Assembly (NCBI RefSeq): GCF_026745355.1
Contig: NC_079206.1
Coordinates: 20,780,392-20,844,391 of the forward strand
Length of the DNA stretch: 64,000 nucleotides
Origin: Beta vulgaris subsp. vulgaris
Taxonomy: Eukaryota; Streptophyta; Magnoliopsida; Caryophyllales; Amaranthaceae
Direction of reading: 5' to 3'
The position numbers and the translations under genes are program-made. The first letter of the stretch is position 1. Every line of letters begins with the position of its first letter. Below the pieces are notes generated by a model. That model saw only the letters and a program-made list of their open reading frames with translations, made no database searches and had not been told where the DNA came from. Positions 57,530 through 64,000 of the stretch are shown here, one piece after another.

Positions 57530-58100
57530 AATGACCCAAAATCTCAATGTCAACTCTCTTCTTCCATTCAATATTACACGAAAATGAATCAGAAACACCA
57601 TTTGTATTTTTCACCCACTTCTCATCTTTTAATTTTTTTGCATTTTGTATCTCTGTACGAGACATGTCTGTGAGTTTACTAATGTAAATATTGCATTCTT
57701 GTATGTCATGGCCGGAGAGTCCAACAAACTTCAAGCTTGGAACAGTTAATTTGTAATTTTCATATGCTAAATAAGATGAACAAACCTTAAAAGATTTCAT
57801 AATCTCGATGTCGTACGCATTGAAATCAACCATGGCACAAATAGGGATTCGCAGGGAATCATGTAACATCTTCACAAACATCCGCACTTAACTCAGTAAC
57901 CAAACACAAGGATGTTTTAGACAGAACTTCTCTTCTATCAAAGTTTCAAGAACAGCCAGGTTTTCAACAATAAGTATGAAATTAGCAGGGGAACACTTCC
58001 CAGCTATAACATTGTGGATATGATCCAAATGTAACCGTTACGATCGGAGCATCCCAGAGCAATCTGTCACAAGTGTATTATCATGAACAACCCCATTTCT
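57530..58100 (-). pseudogene. SPO11 / topoisomerase VI subunit A-like fragment
   Basis: Reverse strand. Reading right to left the decayed frame gives DNTLVTDCSGML, a stop, NFILIVENLAVLETLIEEKF, another stop at 57888-57890, then RMFVKMLHDSLRIPICAMVD, FNAYDIEIM, LTVPSLKFVGLSGHDIQE and KLTDMSRTEIQNAKKL. This follows the SPO11/TopVIA TOPRIM layout of IVE, then LVDxDPYG, then LTxPxxKWLG, then PLTxxD. The family makes (SPO11) or passes (TopVIA) DNA double-strand breaks. Here the metal-binding Glu of IVE is kept but the DxD pair is D-x-N (VDFNAY), the segment before TRxFL is shortened, and two stops are present. No intron interrupts ~570 bp, though plant family genes are intron-rich, so a retrocopy is possible. 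Which paralogue it came from is not resolved. Confidence 0.7.
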
Positions 58101-59112
58101 TATATTTTGGAGGCTCAAGGGCGAACCTACATATCGTGGCGCCTAATTAGGTCCAAGTTTTTTGAATGTTTGATTTTTCGGTCCAGACCGAAAAAATAAT
58201 TAGTTGTTTGGTCCCAATTTTTTGAATCTTTGATTTTCGATCCGGACCGCAAATAATTTTTTTTTGTTGGCTTTTACATAACTTCTATAGATTTTGTCAT
58301 ATACAGTTGTTATGTAGCGTAAAACTAGCAAACTTATATCACACTCCCAAAGAAAGGTTCTTAAAACTGGAGACTTGTGCAACAATGATTGGTTCGAATC
58401 CCGATGTTAACTCCTGACCAGCAACCTGCAAAAAAGGGACCCACCCTGGAGGTTTGGGTGGTATTTCCCCCTCCGATGCTTGAGTCAGATGTCAGGGAGG
58501 TAAATGAACTCTTAGAGAGAGAAAGTAGAGAGAGAGAAGAATTTATGGCAGAGTAACAGTACTATGCTCTGAAAAACGTACCTTTCACCCTTAAATCAAG
58601 GACTATTTATACTGTTTGAAATGACTGTTGTGCCTTGATGTTACCCTAATTTGGGAGCATCTGATTGGCTAATCAAAGTAGTGGGACACGTGGCAGCAAT
58701 TAATTGGTCAGCACACCTCACCTTCATATAAAGGTGTAGATCATTTTACTGGGCCTAAGTACAATGTTTGGGGCAAGGAGAAGGACCTTTAGTACGCTTT
58801 CTTCAGAGAAACGTACTTTTAGGCCTGTCACCTTCAGGCCCTTTGTACTTTACTCCCCTGCATATATGCCACATGTAAGGCTCTGATGAGGCCACGTGTC
58901 AGCGCAATAGCCGTTGATTTTTAGGCTACAACATTTGCCCCTTAAAAGAGGGAGTTATTGTCTTCTAGGCGCCAAGACGGTTAATCTTCCTCTTTTAACC
59001 AACTGGAACTGCCCTTCTCTTTTCAAAAAAGGGCACCATTTTGCCGGTCTCCACAGGTCAACCCTTATGAATAACGGTTACTTTTACCGGATGAGGGGGT
59101 CATTTTCACCCC
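58101..59112. other. Upstream region of the gypsy-type element
   Basis: No gene. Between 58430 and 59300 the style (GGGACCCACCCTGGAGG, CTCCGATGCTTGAGTCAG, GCTACAACATTTGCCCC) is that of LTR-like DNA recurrent in plant genomes. It leads into a TATA box at 59114 and a TE-type ORF. No second LTR is seen. Two GGTCC(A/C)-containing repeats with TTTTTTGAATNTTTGATTTT lie at 58153 and 58218. Confidence 0.45.
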
Positions 59113-59122
59113 TCTATAAATA
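59113..59122 (+). promoter_or_regulatory. TATA box before the gypsy-type ORF
   Basis: CTATAAATATG lies about 235 bp before the ATG at 59353, in a clean promoter context. It is probably the element's own promoter, with the CT/GA-rich leader (59160-59220) transcribed. Confidence 0.6.
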
Positions 59123-59352
59123 TGTTCCTTAGTCGCTCCTGGAATCATTTTAACATTGCTGAGAGATTTTCTAGAGAGAGAGACTGCGAATTTTTACTGA
59201 ACTTTTAGAGAGAAGAACTACTCCCGTCCAAGCTCTTACAATTGTTGCTTTGCTCGTCCGAGGTTTCAAGTCATCTTTGACGTTCGTCCGAACTTTTCTC
59301 TAAAGGTATTCCCTCCCTCATCCTTTTTTATTTTCAAGCATATTTTAAGAAA

Positions 59353-60596
59353 ATGGATTCGTCCTCTTCCTCGAACAATTCCGGCCGCTCAAGGGTTGGT
59401 GCTAACCCTAGAACAGAGGGCCTAACTTCCCGGCATCTTCTAGAGTTGGTCCTATCTCGGCCGGACATGCATTCTTTTTCTTTAGCCATGGACGGCAAAG
59501 TCAGACGACCCAGTCTTTACCTGTGCAGGGTAATCTGGCGCGCGTCAAGCAGACGGCTCGTATCAGAAGAAGGGTTACCATGCCGGCCTCTAGCTCAGAA
59601 AGAGAGGAATCAACTGGCCGAATTCCTGCCGAAGGAGAACGAGAGACCCAAAGTGCTCGTCCTGCTAACCAAACTCCTTCTCCTGAACTCGTCCAGGAGG
59701 AGCCTGAAAGACTTGGCTCCCCAGAGCCTAACCCGTCAAACCCAAGAACGGCCTCTGATGAATCAAATGAGGCCGAGAGCTCTTCTGCTGCTGGCAGTGG
59801 CTCAGACGATCCATCAACCACATCTTCTGAGATAAGGAGGCGCCTGGGCCCCTTGTCTGACCCTAGATACATTCTGGCCGAATCTGGTTGGCTAGGACGA
59901 GTAGGTCGCCATCTAGACCACCTTTCTTCAGCCATACCCATGCCGGGGTATCGGTTTGTTCTTCCTGGCCGGGAAGACACTGTACTTAGTGCTCCTGCTG
60001 GCCATTTTGCTGTTTACCGTCTAGCTTTAGATGCCGGACTACGCTTTCCTCTTCATTCCTTTATTATAAGAATCCTTTATTATTATAACATAGGACTCAA
60101 CCAACTTGCCCCAAATTCATGGCAAAACATTCTAACCTTCATAGCCGTCTGTGAGCTTAAGGGCGTCCAGCCATCCATGGCGGCCTTCTCCCAAATACAC
60201 TATGTCTCCAAAGTTCCCAAAACTGTTAATGGGGATTGGGTGAGCGTTTGCAATAGGCAAGGCTTTATGACGTCTTGGGACAAGACGTCCAAAATGCATG
60301 CTTGGAAAGCCGAGTTCTTATTCGTCCAAGCTCCAAACGAAGCTGTGGCCAGACGCTACCGCGATACCAGCCGGGGTGCCACCAATACTGGACGAACTGC
60401 GTCCTTTCTGGAGCTGGAGGACAGCTCGGCTGAACACCTGGTTGAATACTTTAAAACCTCAGAGTATTCCATCAATGACGTCTCCTTTAGAGGTCCGTCC
60501 AACTGGATCCCTTTCAAGGAGATGTTCTACAATGACGACTTCTTGATCGCGGCTGGACTGAGGCCGGCCGCTGATAGAGGTATCTTACACCCTTAA
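59353..60596 (+). pseudogene. 'Putative gypsy type transposon' family protein, frameshifted
   Basis: Two overlapping frames seem to be one protein. The first starts MDSSSSSNNSGRSRVGANPR at 59353. The second (frame of 60594-60596) is open from 59412 and runs 395 codons to TAA. A short intron or a one-base shift around 59412-59530 would join them. The N-terminal half is a low-complexity Ser/Glu/Pro linker. From about 59860 it matches the plant family labelled 'putative gypsy type transposon', with FPLHSFIIRILYYYNIGLNQ, LAPNSWQNILTFIAVCELKG, and a later part with GDWVSVCNRQGFMTSW and MHAWKAEFLFVQAP. Its function is unknown and such ORFs usually precede gag in Tat-like elements. A splice-donor-like GAG|GTATCT lies just before the stop. 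No gag or pol follows. The base composition is clearly more GC-rich than the neighbours. Confidence 0.72.
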
Positions 60597-62394
60597 AAAG
60601 TTGGAAGTTCAACACTATTCAAATGAATAGTGTTCTGGGTCACAAAACCTTGAAATTCACTGTTCATAAGAAATTGGGACATTTTCAGCCATCCATCTAA
60701 ACCCCATCATCTCAGCCGTTGATCGGACCTTCCTAACCTATCCCTTTCTCTCTCTCTTTTACTTTCGATGTATCCCTCAACTCTCTCCTCTCTCCTCTCT
60801 CCTCTCTCCTCTCTCCTCGCTATGGAGATTTAATTGAACAAAATATCATCTTCTTCCTCATAAAAGCAAGAAAATTGAATTGATTCGAAAAGTGTTACTT
60901 CCAATCTGGATTTTAGGAGAATTTTTCTGGTTACTATCTCTTCATCTACTTTCTGCCCAACGATGGCGAGGTACTTTTTTGTTATCTTTCTTTGATTTTG
61001 TTGATATTTTCTAGGTATTATTATCATAAATAATGTATGAACTCTGTAAAAATTTAATTATCTTCAATCTTTTCTTAATGTTTCTTCATCAACATTCATC
61101 TTTCTCTTTCCTTCTATTTATCTTTTTTTGCTGCTTAATTTTTGATTGAGAATCGCAACCTAATTCGACTTTCAATTCTTTCCTTGTTTCAGATTTTGCA
61201 AGATACGGTTAAGATCAAAATTACGGTAATAATTCATCTCCACTTTCATTCCATCTTTTAGATCTACGGTGTTTTTTAAAAAAATTATATATATATGGAA
61301 ATGTGGAAATATTAATTGTTAATTGTTAAGATATGGAAATGTGGGTGAGGGATCATCCTAGCCTATATGAGTAGATTAGAAATGGTACATACTTTGATTG
61401 TGGGTGTAGAGTATGCTCTCTGCTTGAAGAATTGATAGGTTGAGCTGTGCAGGGTTTATGTTTCTACCAAGGATAATGTAGTTGATGACCTTTTGACACC
61501 AACCTAACTAAATGATATCAAACTGTTTCGAGACACTAACCGTCTAACCCTAACCAATTGATCATATGAGTTCATTCAACATTTTTAAATAAAAGGGGTT
61601 ATTTGTATAGAAACTTTAAGCTTGTTTAGATTTTCAAGAGTTAGTCCAGGTTTTGCAAACTCTCGCTTTTTCTTTATTTGCAAATCTGAACTTTCTGAAA
61701 GTTAGAGCATGTTTTATGCATTTAAAAATTCAATTCTCACATGAATTATCTAATTGAATGGGTTAATCAAATTGATTTTTTTAACTAAACAAAAGTCTAA
61801 TTTAGCTAACATGTTGGAAATCACCAGCTTATTTCATTTTTGGTCAGTGTAGCGTTGCTATGTCGGTTTAGTTTTCACCATTGCTGCTGCATGGTGAAAG
61901 AAATCGAATTGTTATCACTTGAAAAAATTGCTTGGATGCAATCTCCTGTTGAGTTTAGTTACGCCTGACGCTCTGACTCAGTTCTTCCAATCCTCTGCCT
62001 ATTGACTTCTATATATATGGACGTGGTGTGTGTTTATGGTTTGATCTCAAACCATCTATATATTTTTTGATTTATTTCGTGTGCTATGTAGAATTCTGTC
62101 GATTTGAGAAAGTAAAACTAGACCTTTACTACCAAAGTCTCTTTCTTTATCTTCATAATTGTTGCATGAATTAAAACTAAATGTGAATTAATGGTCTCCG
62201 CGTATGTTCTTTCAGTTCTTTTAACTCGAACAACACTGTTAAAAACAAAATTTGGAACTCTTTGAATCTTTATGAATAAAGAAGTACCTAGAAAAACAAT
62301 ATTTAGGAATAAAGTAGAACCATGTACTATTTCATTATATTAATCAGTTAATGGCTTAATGTTTTGTTGCATAATAGTAAGTTTCGCTGTTCAG
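60597..62394. other. Region between the TE ORF and the SNF2 fragment
   Basis: A perfect palindrome AACACTATTCAAATGAATAG-TGTT lies at 60611-60634. A (CTCTCTC)n run lies at about 60778-60822. An ATGGCGAG|GTACT at 60963 and a possible exon at 61200-61232 (after TTGTTTCAG, before GTAATA) look like a small spliced leader, but no protein family is recognised. The rest (61233-62394) is AT-rich, intron-like DNA. Confidence 0.4.
60778..60822. repeat. CT-rich microsatellite
   Basis: Repeated CTCTCCT units, at least six copies, on the plus strand about 140 bp before the ATGGCGAG at 60963. Confidence 0.85.
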
Positions 62395-63005
62395 AAAGAT
62401 GCTTTGGTTTACAGATTGATGACATTTGGTACAATTGATGAAAAAATATACAGGATGCAGGTTAGCAATTCTTTTGACCTATTTTTATCTCTGCCTTATT
62501 TATTATGAAGTAGATATACTGTATGATAATTGGCTGACATCTTAATTGTACATTAGATATTTAAGGGTGGCCTGTTCAAAATAGCCACAGAGAACAAAGA
62601 ACAAACCCGTTACTTCAGCCAATAGGTTTGTTAGTTTTTACTTTCTAGGTTACTATATATGTTGCTTTGAAGATCTATATTTGTGAAGGTCTTAATACAC
62701 CATATTTTTTCAGGATCTTAGGGAGCTTTTAAGCCTTCCCAAATATGGTTTTGATGTCTCTCTCACTTAGTTGCAGTTGATTCAAGAGCATGGTGACCAT
62801 ATTTCACTGTAATAATATTCTTGTCTGCATGGTCTCCATTTTTTATTTGTTTGCTATAGTTCACCTGTTAGTTAATGACTCTATAATGCTTTTAACAAGA
62901 GCGACTGCTTGAAAACCCATCAAGTTTTTGGAATCTTTAGTATAGGAGGTGTTAGTCGCCATAGCTTGCTTTATTCGAAATCAGAACCTACACCAGCTTT
63001 GTCAG
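62395..63005 (+). pseudogene. SNF2 ATPase (CHR24/ERCC6-like) C-terminal exons, pseudogene
   Basis: Consecutive exons with introns kept. Exon 62395-62460 encodes KDALVYRLMTFGTIDEKIYR-MQ. Exon 62557-62625 encodes IFKGGLFKIATENKEQTRYF-SQ and ends in TAG. The next begins at 62714 with DLRELLSLPKYGFDVSLT then TAG (62768). About 62909-63003 encodes LKTHQVFGIFSIGGVSRHSL. This matches, in order, the post-helicase tail of plant CHR24 / human ERCC6L-type SNF2 remodellers (VYRLMT..VEEKIYRKQ, KGGLF..ATE..EQ.RYFSQQDLRELFSLP, VSLTQQQL, GVSHHSLLFSK). Both stops replace a Gln usually present (CAG to TAG). The ATPase core is not in view and nothing beyond is recognised. Kept introns mean a DNA-level duplicate or a dying gene, not a retrocopy. 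Confidence 0.8.
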
Positions 63006-63210
63006 GCAAATTCTTTGGCATTTTTGTTAATGTATGTGTTTAGGCCTAAAATGTCGATAACTTGACACAAGTAAACAGTAGGTAATATGAAGAGTGTGAG
63101 TAACATGGGGTGATGTATGGGGGCTATGATGTATTCATGTATATAGTGATTTTGTTAAGGCAATTAGATGCTGACTAATTTGATTTCAGCTTGATTAACA
63201 AAAAGAAAAA

Positions 63211-63751
63211 GGGATATTCCATTTGGTACCATTATACTTCTGGCTTTTCCATTTGGTACCACTATTTTTCAGATATTCCACATGGTACCACTATAATTTG
63301 ATTTTATTCTCTATTATAGCATTTAACTAAGTAAAGTGTTAATTTAAGTTAGAATAGGCTAGAGTTTTACTTCGATGTACATGTTTTAATTTGCGTTAAG
63401 GTTTTAGTAATCATTTTAGTCGTTAAGGTCAAAGTTGAGGTCATATTTGACAATAAAAAGACATAGAATATTATGATTACTTTTATGAAAATTTTGACTG
63501 AAAAATAGAGCTTTAAGGGTTAAAACGATACCCTAAAATCTTAATTTATTAAATTTTTGCAATTGCAAATAGAAACATGCAAACACAAACAAAATTTGTA
63601 TTCTTGTTTAACCATTAACTAACATTTTACTTAAAAAAAATGGTATGATAAAGATTAATATTAAACTAGAGTGGTATCATGTGGAATTTTAAAATAATAG
63701 TGGTACCAAATGGAAAAGCCAAAAATTCAATGGTACCAAATGGAATATCCC
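63211..63751. mobile_element. MULE-type foldback MITE, 541 bp
   Basis: Long inverted arms of about 90 bp begin GGGATATTCCATTTGGTACC, and the right arm is the complement. Each arm holds three copies of CCA(T/C)(A/T)TGGTACCA. A 9 bp target duplication AAAGAAAAA (63202-63210 and 63752-63760) fits Mutator-like elements. The centre is AT-rich and has no gene. Confidence 0.92.
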
Positions 63752-63760
63752 AAAGAAAAA

Positions 63761-64000
63761 TAGTGATTTTGTTAAGGCAATTAGAAAAAATAGAACAGAA
63801 AAACTCATTCAGATCCCTTTTCCCTTAATAGGTTTGCTTTGCTTGTAATCATTAACAATATCATCAGTAATGTAATTCTTTAGGTGTGTGGGTTAAAATG
63901 GTCTCAGGATGATAGGGAACTTACATCAGGAGGCAATCAGGTAATTTGGTAGAGTTCAAACTTTAGAAGTTCTAACTAATTTCCACAGTGCAGGATGTTC
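63761..64000. other. Right edge of the window
   Basis: No gene was resolved. The first 26 bases (TAGTGATTTTGTTAAGGCAA-TTAGA) repeat the sequence at 63143-63168 on the other side of the MULE-type element. Confidence 0.5.

Noticed and set aside
59501..59980. 159-codon reverse-strand frame opposite the gypsy-type ORF
   Set aside because: It is an antisense shadow of the GC-rich coding strand, which carries the recognisable family motifs.

Overview
This is plant nuclear DNA: AT-rich, full of plant transposon families (CACTA, Stowaway, PIF/Harbinger, hAT, MULE and Helitron short elements, L1 LINEs, copia- and Athila-like retroelement debris), with GT-AG spliced genes. A dicot is likely. The species cannot be fixed from the sequence alone.

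Layout. (1) Positions 8-43790 are a tandem array of one large unit. Unit 1 is 8-16391, unit 2 is 16392-34385, and unit 3 is 34386-43790 and cut short on its right. The window opens in an N gap, so the array probably continues leftward. Each unit carries, in order, AT-rich DNA, a cluster of GGTGCGCCCGCACC motifs, an Athila-like ORF1 remnant, a CACTA fragment, a reverse-strand copia LTR/PBS/gag fragment, two diverged copies of a ~0.7 kb repeat and a ~40 bp minisatellite. Further right come a B3-domain gene, a fragment of an unrecognised membrane-protein gene, a retroposed insert, a Helitron and Stowaway MITEs. Insertions and deletions date the units. Unit 3 has an empty site where units 1 and 2 carry an L1 LINE. 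Unit 1 then gained a 1,490 bp CACTA element inside the LINE and lost the B3 gene. Unit 2 gained a different 1,722 bp CACTA element in the minisatellite. Both surviving B3 copies (units 2 and 3) are broken by different single-base indels.

(2) Positions 43791-48217 are a MITE- and LINE-rich spacer with a CACTA-like end at the array edge. (3) Positions 48218-51179 hold the only apparently intact gene, a six-exon reverse-strand rhomboid-like protein of 379 residues. It lacks the catalytic histidine and has other active-site changes, so it is probably a pseudoprotease. (4) Positions 51180-58100 are repeat-rich and hold a 650 bp hAT-type element with a perfect 8 bp target duplication and a decayed, intronless SPO11/topoisomerase VI-A fragment. 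(5) Positions 58430-60596 hold a retroelement-like ORF of the 'putative gypsy type transposon' family with its own TATA promoter region. (6) Positions 60600-64000 hold the C-terminal exons of an SNF2 (CHR24/ERCC6-like) ATPase pseudogene with two CAG-to-TAG stops, and a 541 bp MULE-type foldback element.

There is no operon-like organisation. The biology is of genome evolution: a young segmental tandem array used as a landing pad by successive transposons, with gene copies decaying at different rates. Many differences between units are single-base indels, so residual assembly error must be kept in mind for every frameshift reported.
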